A DNA stretch of 64,000 nt from Thermus thermophilus (GTDB lineage: Bacteria > Deinococcota > Deinococci > Deinococcales > Thermaceae). Below, piece after piece: positions 9,176 to 19,250 of the stretch; position 1 is the first letter of the stretch, and every line of letters begins with the position of its first letter. Location of the stretch: NCBI RefSeq assembly GCF_019974155.1, contig NZ_AP025158.1, forward strand, positions 124,001-188,000, read 5' to 3'. A program made the translations under genes and the position numbers. The notes below the pieces were generated by a model. That model ran no database searches and was not told the DNA's origin. It saw only the letters and a list, made by a program, of their open reading frames with translations.

Positions 9176-10367
9176 GGCCTTCCCTCTCCAAAAGGGCCCG
9201 CACCCGGAGGCGCAGGGCCTGGATCTTGATGAAGCCCTCGGCGTCCTTCTGGTCGTAGCCGCCCGCCTCGTCAAAGGAGACCAGGTCCTTGCGGTAGAGG
9301 CTCTTCGGGGCCTTCCTTCCCACCACGTAGACGTTCCCCTTGTAGAGCTTGAGCCGGGCCACGCCGGTGACGCTTCTCGCCACGTGGTCAAAGTAGGCCT
9401 GAAGGGCCTCCCGCTCCGGGGCGTACCAGAAGCCGTAGTAGACGAGCTCGGCGTACTTGGGGGAGAGCATGTCCCTTTGGTGGAGGACCTCCCGGTCCAG
9501 GGTGAGGCTTTCCACCGCCCGCCTGGCGTGGTAGAGGATCGTTCCCCCCGGGGTCTCGTAGACCCCCCGGGACTTCATGCCCACGAAGCGGTTCTCCACA
9601 ATGTCCACCCGGCCCACCCCGTGCCGCCCCCCGATCTCGTTGAGCCTCTGCAGGAGGGCCGCCGGGGAAAGCCTCTCCCCGTTCACCGCCACGGGGTCGC
9701 CCTGGAAAAACTCCACCTCCACGTACTCCGGGGCGTCGGGAGCCTCCTCGGGGTCTTGGGTCATGCGGAACATCCCCTTGGGGGGCTCGGCCCAGGGGTC
9801 CTCGAGGACCCCCCCCTCGTAGGAAATATGCAGGAGGTTGGCGTCCATGGAGTAGGGCTTCTCCTGGGTCACGGGAACGGGGATGCCGTGGGCCTCGGCG
9901 TAGGCGATCATCTCTTGGCGGCCCTGGAAGCTCCACTCCCGCCAGGGGGCGATGACCCGGATCTCGGGCTTCAGGGCGTAGGCGGTGAGCTCAAAGCGCA
10001 CCTGGTCGTTCCCCTTCCCCGTGGCCCCGTGGGCGATGGCCTCCGCCCCCTCCTCCTCGGCGATCCGCACCAGGTGCTTGGCGATCAAAGGCCTGGCGAT
10101 GGCGGTGCCGAGGAGGTAGTAGCCCTCGTAAACGGCCCCAGCCCGCATCATGGGGAAGACGAAGTCCCGGACGAACTCCTCCTTGAGGTCTAAGGCGATG
10201 GCCTTGGAGGCCCCGGTCCTCAGGGCCTTCTCCCGGGCCTCCTCCACCTCCTCCCCCTGGCCGATGTCCGCGGTGAAGGCGATGACCTCGGCCCGATAGG
10301 TTTCCTTGAGCCACTTGAGGATGATGCTCGTGTCCAGTCCGCCGGAGTAGGCCAAGACGATCTTCAT
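9165..10367 (-). CDS. argG: Argininosuccinate synthase
   Basis: Joins citrulline and aspartate with ATP to give argininosuccinate. The 400-residue protein begins with the N-type ATP pyrophosphatase P-loop [10 protein letters not shown] (residues 5-14). It retains conserved citrulline/aspartate-binding segments such as [14 protein letters not shown]. It is the first gene of the arginine operon, and its promoter carries an ARG-box-like operator over the -10 region. The operon is separated from lpd by a strong terminator. Confidence 0.97.
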   Translation of the reverse strand: MKIVLAYSGGLDTSIILKWLKETYRAEVIAFTADIGQGEEVEEAREKALRTGASKAIALDLKEEFVRDFVFPMMRAGAVYEGYYLLGTAIARPLIAKHLVRIAEEEGAEAIAHGATGKGNDQVRFELTAYALKPEIRVIAPWREWSFQGRQEMIAYAEAHGIPVPVTQEKPYSMDANLLHISYEGGVLEDPWAEPPKGMFRMTQDPEEAPDAPEYVEVEFFQGDPVAVNGERLSPAALLQRLNEIGGRHGVGRVDIVENRFVGMKSRGVYETPGGTILYHARRAVESLTLDREVLHQRDMLSPKYAELVYYGFWYAPEREALQAYFDHVARSVTGVARLKLYKGNVYVVGRKAPKSLYRKDLVSFDEAGGYDQKDAEGFIKIQALRLRVRALLEREGHGA

Positions 10368-10397
10368 GTCCCTCCCAGTCTACCCCTCGAGGGGGTA

Positions 10398-10411
10398 TGC
10401 ATAAGTATACA
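10398..10411 (-). promoter_or_regulatory. ARG-box-like operator over the argG -10 element
   Basis: On the minus strand TGTATACTTATGCA matches the ArgR consensus TGAATWWWWATTCA with one mismatch in each half-site and one C in the AT spacer. It contains the -10 hexamer TATACT (10404-10409). ArgR bound here with arginine would block RNA polymerase. The leader between it and argG also contains the palindrome CCCCTCGAGGGG (10383-10394). Confidence 0.6.
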
Positions 10412-10414
10412 AAA

Positions 10415-10441
10415 CCGGGGTGCTCTCCACACCCCGGCGTT
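10415..10441 (-). terminator. Rho-independent terminator after lpd
   Basis: On the minus strand CCGGGGTG, a 7-nt loop and CACCCCGG make an 8-bp perfect stem, followed directly by TTTT. It sits 14 bp after the lpd stop and ends the sucA-sucB-lpd transcript just before the argG promoter. Confidence 0.85.
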
Positions 10442-10451
10442 GCCCGGTTCG

Positions 10452-11819
10452 CTAGAGGTGGATCGGCCGCTCCCACGCCGCCAAGGCCGCCTCCTTGAGG
10501 ACCTCGGAGAGGGAGGGGTGGGCGTGGGGGGCGCGGCCCAGGTCCTCGGCGCTCGCCTTGAAGAAGATGGCCAAGGCCGCCTCGGCCAGGACGTCCCCCA
10601 CCCGGGCCCCGATCCCGTGGACCCCGAGGATGCGGTCTGTCTTGGCGTGGGCGAGGACCTTGATGAACCCCTCCGTCTCCCCCATGGCCCGGGCGCGGCC
10701 CGAAGCGGAGTAGGGGAACTTCCCCACCTTGTAGGGGATGCCCTGCGCCTTCAGCTCTTCCTCGGTGTAGCCTATGGCGGCGATCTCGGGGTGGGTGTAG
10801 ACCACGCTGGGGATGGCCTGGTAGTCCACGTGGCCGAAGCCCCGCGCCATGTGCTCCACGGCGGCGATCCCCTCCTCGCTCGCCTTGTGGGCGAGCATGG
10901 GACCCCGCACCACGTCCCCGACGGCGTAGATGTGGGGAACGCGGGTCCTCAGGTGCTCGTCCACGGGGATCCGCCCCCGCTCGTCCGTGGAAAGCCCGGC
11001 GTTCTCCAGGGCAAGCCCCTCGGTGTAGGGCCTCCGGCCCACGGCCACGAGGACCCGGTCCGCCTCCAGGACCTCGCCCCCCTCAAGCTCCACCCGGGCC
11101 CCCTCGGCCTCGGGCACCACGGCGGTGACCCGCACCCCGGTGCGGATCGTGAGGCCCTGCTTCTTGAAGACCCTCTCCGCCGCCCGGGAGACCTCGGCGT
11201 CCATGGTGGGGAGGATGCGGTCCATGTACTCCAGGACGATGACCTCCGCCCCCAGGCGGTGCCAGACCACCCCGAGCTCCAGGCCCACCACCCCGCCCCC
11301 CACCACGATGAGCCTCTTCGGCACCTCAGGGAAGGAAAGGGCCTCGGTGGAGGTCACCACCCGCTCGTAGTCCACCTGGGCCCACGGGGGGATGAGGGGG
11401 GCGCTTCCCGTGGCGATAAGGATGTAGCGGGCCTCCAGCTCCTCCCCCGTCTCCTCTACCAACACCTTGCGCTCGGAGAGGAAGCGGGCCGTGCCCTGGT
11501 GGCGGGCGATGCCGTTCTTCTTGAAGAGGAACTCCACCCCTTGGGTGTTGGCCTGGACCACCTTGTCCTTGTGGGCCATGAGGGCGGGAAGGTCGGGCTC
11601 CACCCCCTTCACCTTGGCCCCAAGGAGGCCCTTCTTCGCCTCGTAGATGCGTTCGGTGGTCTCCAGGAGGGCCTTGGAGGGGATGCACCCCACCCTGAGG
11701 CAGGTCCCCCCTAGGGCCTTCTCCTTCTCCACCACCCCCACCTTCATCCCGAGCTGGGCCGCCCGGATGGCGGCCACGTACCCCCCGGGCCCGGCGCCGA
11801 TCACCAGGAGGTCGTACAC
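10452..11819 (-). CDS. lpd: Dihydrolipoamide dehydrogenase (E3 of the 2-oxoglutarate dehydrogenase complex)
   Basis: Reoxidises the dihydrolipoyl arm of E2 and passes electrons through FAD to NAD+. The 455-residue protein has the FAD Rossmann motif VIGAGPGGYVAA at its start, the redox-active disulfide C40/C45 in GGTCLRVGC, the NAD-binding VVGGGVVGLE region, and the active-site HAHPSLSE near the C-terminus. The GTG start at 11819 is one base after the sucB stop, and upstream frame is sucB antisense-free coding of E2. Position third in the operon assigns it to the 2-oxoglutarate complex. Confidence 0.96.
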   Translation of the reverse strand: MYDLLVIGAGPGGYVAAIRAAQLGMKVGVVEKEKALGGTCLRVGCIPSKALLETTERIYEAKKGLLGAKVKGVEPDLPALMAHKDKVVQANTQGVEFLFKKNGIARHQGTARFLSERKVLVEETGEELEARYILIATGSAPLIPPWAQVDYERVVTSTEALSFPEVPKRLIVVGGGVVGLELGVVWHRLGAEVIVLEYMDRILPTMDAEVSRAAERVFKKQGLTIRTGVRVTAVVPEAEGARVELEGGEVLEADRVLVAVGRRPYTEGLALENAGLSTDERGRIPVDEHLRTRVPHIYAVGDVVRGPMLAHKASEEGIAAVEHMARGFGHVDYQAIPSVVYTHPEIAAIGYTEEELKAQGIPYKVGKFPYSASGRARAMGETEGFIKVLAHAKTDRILGVHGIGARVGDVLAEAALAIFFKASAEDLGRAPHAHPSLSEVLKEAALAAWERPIHL

Positions 11820-11820
11820 G

Positions 11821-13041
<1,221 letters not shown>

Positions 13042-13051
13042 GGCTACCTCC

Positions 13052-15742
13052 TTACCTGAACGCTTCCTCCAGAAGCTCCTCCTGCTCCAGCCTGTGGACC
13101 TTGGAGGAGCCCACGGCGGGGCTCGGGGACTCGGGCCGGGCCACCACGGAGAAGGGGTGGCCGTAGATCTCCCCGCAGAAGCGGGCGGAGAGGTACCACC
13201 AGGCCCCCTGGTTCACCGGCTCCTCCTGCACAAAGACCACGGGGACCTTCTTGGGGTAGAAGCCAAGGGCCTCCTGAAGCTCGGCCTCGGGGAAGGGGTA
13301 GAGGAGCTCCAGCCTCAGGATGGCCACGTCCTCCGCCTGAAGCTCCCTGCGCTTCTGCAGGAGGTCGTAGTAGACCTTGCCCGAGGTGAGGAGGACCTTC
13401 CGCGCCCCCTTGACCCTTTCGGGGATCACCTTCTGGAAGCGCCCTTCCGCGAGCTCCTCCAGGGTGGAGACCACCTCGGGGTGGCGGAGGAGGCTTTTTG
13501 GGGTCATGACCACCAGGGGCTTGCGGATGGGGCGCTTCACCTGGCGGCGGAGGAGGTGGAAGAACTGGGCGGGGGTGGTGGGGTAGGCCACCTGGAGGTT
13601 GTCCTTGGCCCCAAGCTGCAAGAAGCGCTCCAGCCTCGCCGAGGAGTGCTCGGGGCCTTGGCCCTCGAGCCCATGGGGCAGGAGGAGGACGAGGCCCGAG
13701 AGGCGGTTCCACTTGACCTCGGCGCTCGCCAGGAACTGGTCTATGTAGACCTGGGCCACGTTGACGAAGTCCCCGAACTGGGCCTCCCAGAGGACGAGGC
13801 CCTCGGGGTAGTCCAGGCTGTAGCCGTACTCAAACCCCAAGACCCCGGCCTCGGAGAGGGGCGAGTTCCAGATCTCCACCTCCGCCTGCCCCTCGGCCAG
13901 GTGCTGGAGGGGGATGTAGCGCTCCCCGGTGCGGTAGTCGTAGAGGGCGGCGTGGCGCTGGGTGAAGGTGCCCCGAAGGGCGTCCTGCCCCGTGAGGCGC
14001 ACCCTGTGCCCCTCCACGGCCAAGGTGGCGAAGGCCAGGGCCTCGGCGGTGGCCCAGTCCACGGGCCGCTTCTCCTCGGCCATCTCCAGGCGGGCCTCGA
14101 GGAAGCGCTTGAGCTTGGGGTGCACCTGGAAGCCCTCGGGAACCGCGCTAAGCCGCATCAGGAGGTTCTTCAGCCCCTCCTTGGGGAAGGCGGTGTCCGC
14201 CTCGGGCACCAGGCGGTCGGGCCCGCCCACGTAGCCTTGCCAGACCCCGCCCAAGGTGCTGTAGACCACGGGGGTGGCCTCGGCCTTCACCCGGGCGAAC
14301 TCGCTTTCCAGCCGCTCCAGATAGGCCTCCTGCCAGGCCTTAAGCTCCTCCTCGGAGACCAGGCCCTCGGCCTTAAGCCGCTCGGCATAGACCCGCCAGG
14401 GCTCGGGCTTCTTGGCGATGAGGGCGTACATGGGGGCTTGGGTGAAGGTGGGCTCGTCCGTCTCGTTGTGCCCCCGGCGGCGGTAACCCACGAGGTCAAT
14501 GACCACGTCCTTGCCGTAGCGGCTCCGGTACTCCAGGGCGAGGGCGAGGACGAAGAGGAGCTCGTCCAGCGCCTCGGCGTTCACGTGGAAGATGGGCGCC
14601 CCCACCATCTTGGCGACGTCCGTGGGGTAGCGGCCGGAGGCGTACTCCGAGGGGAGGGTGGTGAAGCCCAGCTGGTTGTTGGCCACCACGTGGAGGGTGC
14701 CCCCCACCCGGTAGCCGGGAAGCCCGGAGAGGTTCAGGGTCTCCTGGACGATGCCCTCGCCGATGAAGGCCGCGTCCCCGTGGACCAGGATGGCGAGGCC
14801 CCGCTTCCTCTCCCGGTCGCCGAAGCGGTCCTGCTTGGCCCGGACCCTTCCCAGGGTCACGGGGTTGACGAACTCCAGGTGGCTCGGGTTGAAGTTGAGG
14901 GAGACGTGCACCGGGCCAAAGGGGGTCTCCACGTCCGTGGAGTGGCCCAGGTGGTACTTCACGTCCCCCACGTACCCCTCGGGGAAGAGCTCCTCAAACT
15001 CGCGGAAGATGGCCTCAAAGGGCTTCTCCACCACGTGGGCCAGGACGTTGAGCCGGCCCCGGTGGGCCATGCCCAGCACCACCTCCCGCACCCCAAAGCG
15101 GGCCGCCTCCTGGACCGCCTCCTGGAGGAGGGGGATGAGGCTTTCCAGGCCCTCCACGCTGAAGGTCTTCGCCCCCAGGTACTTCCGCTGGAGGAAGGCC
15201 TCAAAGAGGCTCGCCTGGAGGAGGCTCCGCAAGACCCGCCTCCGCACCTCGGGGGCAGGCTTGGGCCACGGGGCCTCAATCCGGGAAAGGAGCCACGCCC
15301 TCTCCTCGGGCTCCACGTGGGCCACCTCAAACCCCACGGGGCCCAGGTAGGTGGCCTCCAGGCGCTCAAGGAGGGCCCCCAAGGTGGGCGCGCCGAAGAG
15401 AGGGGGGAGGGGCCTCCTTAGGTCCTCCGGGGAGAGGCCGTGGGCCTCGAGGGAAAGCGCCTTGGGCCTCGGCCGTTCCCGGCCCAGGGGGTCTATGCGG
15501 GCCGCGAGGTGCCCGAGCTCCCGGTAGGCCTGGCGCAAAGCCTCCACCTTGAGGAGGAAGCCCAGGTCCAAGGCCTCGCCCGGGAGGGGAGCGGCCTGGC
15601 GTTCTCGTCGGCCGTCCTCCAGGTCCTCCAGGGTGAGGGCGGAGAAGTAGCGCCGCCAGTCCTCGGGGAGGGAAAGGGGATCCTCCAAGTAGGCCCGGTA
15701 AAGGGACTCTAGGTAGCCTTGGCTTTCCAACGTGAGCTCCAT
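13052..15742 (-). CDS. sucA: 2-oxoglutarate dehydrogenase E1 component
   Basis: Decarboxylates 2-oxoglutarate with thiamine diphosphate and succinylates the E2 lipoyl group in the TCA cycle. The 896-residue protein has the N-terminal E1o helix ([15 protein letters not shown]) that binds partners. It also has the ThDP fold with [18 protein letters not shown] and [13 protein letters not shown], and the C-terminal transketolase-like pyrimidine domain. The length is normal for E1o. The gene leads the operon and is divergent from an enoyl-CoA hydratase gene, across an intergenic region with a 7-bp inverted repeat. Confidence 0.97.
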   Translation of the reverse strand: MELTLESQGYLESLYRAYLEDPLSLPEDWRRYFSALTLEDLEDGRRERQAAPLPGEALDLGFLLKVEALRQAYRELGHLAARIDPLGRERPRPKALSLEAHGLSPEDLRRPLPPLFGAPTLGALLERLEATYLGPVGFEVAHVEPEERAWLLSRIEAPWPKPAPEVRRRVLRSLLQASLFEAFLQRKYLGAKTFSVEGLESLIPLLQEAVQEAARFGVREVVLGMAHRGRLNVLAHVVEKPFEAIFREFEELFPEGYVGDVKYHLGHSTDVETPFGPVHVSLNFNPSHLEFVNPVTLGRVRAKQDRFGDRERKRGLAILVHGDAAFIGEGIVQETLNLSGLPGYRVGGTLHVVANNQLGFTTLPSEYASGRYPTDVAKMVGAPIFHVNAEALDELLFVLALALEYRSRYGKDVVIDLVGYRRRGHNETDEPTFTQAPMYALIAKKPEPWRVYAERLKAEGLVSEEELKAWQEAYLERLESEFARVKAEATPVVYSTLGGVWQGYVGGPDRLVPEADTAFPKEGLKNLLMRLSAVPEGFQVHPKLKRFLEARLEMAEEKRPVDWATAEALAFATLAVEGHRVRLTGQDALRGTFTQRHAALYDYRTGERYIPLQHLAEGQAEVEIWNSPLSEAGVLGFEYGYSLDYPEGLVLWEAQFGDFVNVAQVYIDQFLASAEVKWNRLSGLVLLLPHGLEGQGPEHSSARLERFLQLGAKDNLQVAYPTTPAQFFHLLRRQVKRPIRKPLVVMTPKSLLRHPEVVSTLEELAEGRFQKVIPERVKGARKVLLTSGKVYYDLLQKRRELQAEDVAILRLELLYPFPEAELQEALGFYPKKVPVVFVQEEPVNQGAWWYLSARFCGEIYGHPFSVVARPESPSPAVGSSKVHRLEQEELLEEAFR

Positions 15743-15773
15743 GGCGCCTCCGGGGGGTCACCCCCTACCTAAG

Positions 15774-15814
15774 CTACACCAAAAAGCGGTGTAGTGCGCC
15801 ACGCCCCGTACAAT
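15774..15814 (+). promoter_or_regulatory. Inverted repeat and leaderless promoter between sucA and the enoyl-CoA hydratase gene
   Basis: CTACACC (15774-15780), a 7-nt spacer and GGTGTAG (15788-15794) form a perfect 7+7 inverted repeat. It covers the place where a -35 box would lie for the -10 hexamer TACAAT (15809-15814). That hexamer is 6 nt before the ATG of the hydratase gene. The geometry suits a repressor site for the hydratase promoter and perhaps sucA. Confidence 0.5.
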
Positions 15815-15820
15815 GGGGGC

Positions 15821-16585
15821 ATGGTCCTGAAGGAACGCCAAGACGGGGTTTTGGTCCTCACCCTGAACCGGCCCGAGAAGCTCAACGCCATCACCGGGGA
15901 GCTCCTAGACGCCCTTTACGCCGCCCTCAAGGAGGGGGAGGAGGACCGGGAGGTGCGCGCCCTCCTCCTCACGGGGGCGGGTCGGGCCTTCTCCGCCGGG
16001 CAGGACCTCACGGAGTTCGGCGACCGGAAGCCCGACTACGAGGCCCACCTGCGCCGCTACAACCGGGTGGTGGAGGCCTTGAGCGGCCTGGAGAAGCCCC
16101 TCGTGGTGGCGGTGAACGGGGCGGCGGCCGGGGCGGGGATGAGCCTCGCCTTATGGGGGGACCTGCGCCTCGCCGCCGTGGGGGCGAGCTTCACCCCCGC
16201 CTTCGTCAGGATCGGCCTGGTGCCGGACTCGGGGCTGAGCTTCCTCCTCCCCCGCCTGGTGGGCCTGGCCAAGGCCCAGGAGCTCCTCCTCCTCTCCCCA
16301 AGGCTTTCCGCCGAGGAGGCCCTGGCCCTGGGCCTCGTGCACCGGGTGGTGCCCGCGGAAAGGCTCATGGAGGAGGCCCTTTCCTTGGCCAAAGAGCTCG
16401 CCCAGGGCCCCACCCGGGCCTACGCCCTCACCAAAAAGCTCCTCCTGGAGACCTACCGCCTCTCCCTCACCGAGGCCCTGGCCCTCGAGGCCGTCCTCCA
16501 GGGCCAGGCCGGCCAGACCCAGGACCACGAGGAGGGGGTCCGGGCCTTCAGGGAGAAGCGGCCGCCCCGCTTCCAGGGCCGATGA
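15821..16585 (+). CDS. Enoyl-CoA hydratase/isomerase family protein (PaaG-like)
   Basis: A 254-residue crotonase-fold enzyme, acting on a CoA-thioester in fatty-acid or phenylacetate breakdown. Visible are the CoA-binding strand RPEKLNAITGELL, the first oxyanion-hole loop GRAFSAGQDLTEF, the second at NGAAAGAGMSLAL, and DSGLSFLLPRLVG. The sequence resembles the 1,2-epoxyphenylacetyl-CoA isomerase PaaG group, but no other paa gene is nearby, so the substrate is open. The ATG at 15821 is 6 nt behind TACAAT, suggesting a leaderless mRNA. The stop overlaps ruvA (ATGA), so ruvA is translated from the same message. Confidence 0.9.
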   Translation: MVLKERQDGVLVLTLNRPEKLNAITGELLDALYAALKEGEEDREVRALLLTGAGRAFSAGQDLTEFGDRKPDYEAHLRRYNRVVEALSGLEKPLVVAVNGAAAGAGMSLALWGDLRLAAVGASFTPAFVRIGLVPDSGLSFLLPRLVGLAKAQELLLLSPRLSAEEALALGLVHRVVPAERLMEEALSLAKELAQGPTRAYALTKKLLLETYRLSLTEALALEAVLQGQAGQTQDHEEGVRAFREKRPPRFQGR

Positions 16586-17154
16586 TCCGCTACCTCCGGG
16601 GCCTGGTCCTCAAGAAGGAGGCGGGCGGCTTCGTCCTCCTCGCCGGGGGGGTGGGGTTCTTCCTCCAGGCCCCCACGCCCTTCCTCCAGGCCCTGGAGGA
16701 GGGGAAGGAGGTGGGGGTCCACACCCACCTCCTCCTCAAGGAGGAGGGGCCCTCCCTCTACGGCTTCCCCGACGAGGAGAACCTCGCCCTCTTTGAACTC
16801 CTCCTCTCGGTGAGCGGCGTGGGGCCCAAGGTGGCCCTCTCCCTCCTCTCGGCCCTGCCCCCTAGGCTCCTCGCCCGGGCCCTCCTGGAGGGGGACGCGA
16901 GGCTCCTCACCTCGGCGAGCGGGGTGGGGAAAAGGCTCGCCGAAAGGATCGCCCTGGAGCTCAAGGGGAAGGTGCCCCCCCACCTCCTCGGGGAGAAGGT
17001 GGAAAGCGAGGCCGCCCAAGAGGCGGTGATGGCCCTCGCCGCCTTAGGGTTCAAGGAGGCCCAGGCCCGGGCCGTGGTCCTGGACCTCCTGGCCCAAAAC
17101 CCCAAGGCCCGGGCCCAGGACCTCATCAAGGAGGCCCTAAAGCGCCTCCGCTAG
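16582..17154 (+). CDS. ruvA: Holliday junction branch-migration protein RuvA
   Basis: The 190-residue DNA-binding subunit that targets the RuvB motor to Holliday junctions. It begins MIRYLRGLVL like other RuvA proteins. It has the N-terminal OB domain, two helix-hairpin-helix motifs (SVSGVGPKVAL and SASGVGKRLAERI) and a small C-terminal RuvB-contacting domain rich in Ala/Glu. It is coupled to the upstream hydratase by a 4-bp ATGA overlap. The last 18 bp overlap the convergent HAD gene. ruvB and ruvC are not in the window. Confidence 0.96.
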   Translation: MIRYLRGLVLKKEAGGFVLLAGGVGFFLQAPTPFLQALEEGKEVGVHTHLLLKEEGPSLYGFPDEENLALFELLLSVSGVGPKVALSLLSALPPRLLARALLEGDARLLTSASGVGKRLAERIALELKGKVPPHLLGEKVESEAAQEAVMALAALGFKEAQARAVVLDLLAQNPKARAQDLIKEALKRLR

Positions 17155-17886
17155 GAAGACCTCCCCCAGGTCCCGCACCCGGAGGTCGGGGGGGGCCTCC
17201 GGGTCCTCCGGCCGCAGGCCCCGGTCCACCCATACGGCCCGCACCCCCGCCAGGCGGGCCCCCCGGATGTCCTTTTGGGGGTTATCCCCCACCATGGCCG
17301 CCTCCTCCGGGGCCACCCCGAAGGCGCAGAGGGCCATGCGGAAGAGCCCGGGGTCGGGCTTGCCGATCCCCACCTCCCCGGAGATGAGGACCAGGGAGAA
17401 ATGGGGGGCAAGCCCCGCGCCGAAAAGCTTTTCCCGCTGGAGGTCGGGCACCCCGTTGGTGAGGAGGGCGAGGGCAAGCCCGCGGCGCCGGGCCTCCATA
17501 AGGAAGGCCTCCGCCTCCGGGTACAGGGGGTAGCGGCGCCTCTCCCGGAAGAAGGCCTCGGCGAGCTCCCGCGCCCGTTCGGGGGGCCCCCCCGCCTCCT
17601 CCAAGGCCTCGCGGAAGACCCGCTCCCGGAAAGGCCCGGCCCAAGCGGCCAGGGCCTCGAGGCCCGGGGTGCTGTACCGGGCCCAGAGGGCCTCCAGGGC
17701 CGAGTGGCCGATGGCCTCGGCCCAAGGGTAGAAGGGGGCCTCCCGGAAGAGGGCCTCGGCCCGCGCCTTGACCCGGGCGAAGAAGCCCTCCACCCCCACC
17801 CTGCGCCCCAGGTCCTCCAGGACCGCGCGGCTTACCGGCAGGTCCTGAAGGAGGGTATCGTCCAGGTCCAGAAGGAGAAGCCTCAC
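17137..17886 (-). CDS. HAD-superfamily hydrolase
   Basis: A 249-residue haloacid-dehalogenase-fold phosphatase. The nucleophile/acid pair is D7 and D9 (DLDDT). Motif II is LLTNG, the motif III lysine lies in GIGKPDPGLF, and motif IV is MVGDNPQKDI; the cap is helical (subfamily I). Substrate is unknown; phosphoglycolate- or nucleotide-type monophosphates are usual. It is the last gene of a tightly overlapped uspA-LOG-VOC-HAD operon, which hints at nucleotide turnover. It converges on ruvA with an 18-bp overlap. Confidence 0.88.
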   Translation of the reverse strand: MRLLLLDLDDTLLQDLPVSRAVLEDLGRRVGVEGFFARVKARAEALFREAPFYPWAEAIGHSALEALWARYSTPGLEALAAWAGPFRERVFREALEEAGGPPERARELAEAFFRERRRYPLYPEAEAFLMEARRRGLALALLTNGVPDLQREKLFGAGLAPHFSLVLISGEVGIGKPDPGLFRMALCAFGVAPEEAAMVGDNPQKDIRGARLAGVRAVWVDRGLRPEDPEAPPDLRVRDLGEVFLAEAL

Positions 17887-18251
17887 GCCCCCTCCCGCAC
17901 CAGGACGGGGTTTCCCCCGGGGTCAAAGAGGAGGAGGTGGTCCCCCGCCTCCCGGAAGCCGAGGCCGTACTTGGCGAGGCGGAGCTTTTCGTGGGCCAGG
18001 TTGTCCACGAGGAAGACAAGCCGCCCCTCCTCCACCCGGAGCCGGGCGAAGCCCTGCCCCTCGGGCCTCGGGCGCTGGGGGCCCCGCGCCACGCCCCCTT
18101 CCCCCGGGCGCAGGAGGAGCAGGGGGCCCTCGAGGGGGGAAAGAAGGGCCTCCCGCTCGGGGAGGAGCTCCTCCAGGGCGAGCCCCAGGGCCTGGTAGAA
18201 GCTCACCCCCTGCCCCAGGTCCGGCACGTAGACCAAGAGGGTCTCGCTCAT
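17883..18251 (-). CDS. VOC (glyoxalase/bleomycin-resistance) superfamily protein
   Basis: A 122-residue protein with a duplicated beta-alpha-beta-beta-beta layout. It starts [23 protein letters not shown] and ends [20 protein letters not shown], both typical of VOC-fold proteins. The metal-ligand positions are not convincing, so it may be a binding or sequestering member rather than a lyase. The ATG at 18251 overlaps the LOG stop by 4 bp, and its own stop overlaps the HAD start by 4 bp. Function is unknown. Confidence 0.8.
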   Translation of the reverse strand: MSETLLVYVPDLGQGVSFYQALGLALEELLPEREALLSPLEGPLLLLRPGEGGVARGPQRPRPEGQGFARLRVEEGRLVFLVDNLAHEKLRLAKYGLGFREAGDHLLLFDPGGNPVLVREGA

Positions 18252-18763
18252 AGGCTCCTCAGAAACCGCCTCAGGTCCTCCTCGTCCGCCACCACGCGGA
18301 GAAGGCCCACGTCCTCGGGGGCGATCTCCCCGTGGGCCTTGAGGAGGGAAAGCCAGTAGGGGTCCACCGCCAGGGGGCGTCCCACGCCCTGCCTCAGGTA
18401 GAGGAGGTTCCAGGCGAGGACGAGCTCCGCCAGGGTCCCCACCCCCCCGGGCAGGGCCAGGTACCCCGCCCCCAGGTCCAGGAGGCGGCCGATGCGCTGG
18501 GGGAGCGTGGCGGCGGGGAGCTCCAGGTCCACGAAGGGGTTGGGGCCCCTCCGCTCGGGAAAGAGGGCCGGGGCCGTGACCCCCACCACGAGGCCGCCCC
18601 TGGCCTTCACCCCCCTGGCCAGGGCCTCCATCCCCCCCTGGTATCCCCCGCAGGCGAGGCCAAACCCCTCCTCGGCCAGGACCTCCCCGTAGCGCACCCA
18701 CCGGGCGTAAAGGGGGTCTTCCGGGGAGAGGCGGGAGGAGACGAAAACGGCGAGCAGGCGCAT
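18248..18763 (-). CDS. LOG-family (TIGR00730-like) nucleotide 5'-phosphoribohydrolase-type protein
   Basis: A 171-residue protein with the LOG family signature PGGVGTLAE at residues 105-113 and a Rossmann-like core with [13 protein letters not shown]. Such proteins were long mislabelled lysine decarboxylases. Characterised members hydrolyse the N-glycosidic bond of nucleoside 5'-monophosphates. From memory it matches a structurally solved but functionally undefined T. thermophilus protein. It directly abuts uspA (zero-base gap) and overlaps the VOC gene. Confidence 0.87.
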   Translation of the reverse strand: MRLLAVFVSSRLSPEDPLYARWVRYGEVLAEEGFGLACGGYQGGMEALARGVKARGGLVVGVTAPALFPERRGPNPFVDLELPAATLPQRIGRLLDLGAGYLALPGGVGTLAELVLAWNLLYLRQGVGRPLAVDPYWLSLLKAHGEIAPEDVGLLRVVADEEDLRRFLRSL

Positions 18764-19198
18764 CTAGCGGCAGCGGACCACCAGCACCGGGACGGAGGTC
18801 CGGTGGAGGACCCCCTCGGTCACCGAGCCCAAAAGGAGCCTGTCCAGGCCCGTCCGCCCGTGGGTGCCCATGACGAGGAGGTCGTACTCCTTGGCCGCCT
18901 CCACGATGGTGGGGATGGGCACCCCTTCCTTCACCTCCCCCGTGGCCTCCACCCCCTTGGCGCGGGCGAGGTCCAGGGCCTTCCTGATGGCCTCCTCCCC
19001 CGCCTTCCTTAGGTCCTCCAAGAGCTCCATCCCGTAGGGCACGCTCTCCGGGGCGATCCAGATGGCCTGGGCCGGGTTTTCCAAGACGTAGAGGAAGTGG
19101 ACCTTGGCCCCCAGGGTCTTGGCCAGGTCCAGGCCGTGCTCCAGGGCCTGGAGGCTGCACGGGCTCCCGTCGGTGGGCATCAGGATCTTCTGGTACAT
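18764..19198 (-). CDS. Universal stress protein (ATP-binding UspA type)
   Basis: A 144-residue UspA-fold protein beginning MYQKILMPTDGS. The C-terminal nucleotide loop MGTHGRTGLDRLLLGSVTEGV fits the G-2x-G-9x-G(S/T) pattern of ATP-binding members. I chose the ATG at 19198 because TATGAT lies 6 nt upstream, suggesting a leaderless start; upstream residues of the open frame are unlike USPs. It leads the uspA-LOG-VOC-HAD operon and is divergent from the SpoU methyltransferase gene across 52 bp. Confidence 0.9.
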   Translation of the reverse strand: MYQKILMPTDGSPCSLQALEHGLDLAKTLGAKVHFLYVLENPAQAIWIAPESVPYGMELLEDLRKAGEEAIRKALDLARAKGVEATGEVKEGVPIPTIVEAAKEYDLLVMGTHGRTGLDRLLLGSVTEGVLHRTSVPVLVVRCR

Positions 19199-19250
19199 GG
19201 CTCCATCATACGGGCAGGGCGCGGGGGGCACCAGCGGGTAGACTAGGAGG

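Noticed and set aside
9176-9391. N-terminal extension of argH upstream of the ATG at 9175
   Set aside because: The extra residues are Ser/Arg/Thr-rich, lie within argG, and ArgH similarity begins exactly at [10 protein letters not shown].
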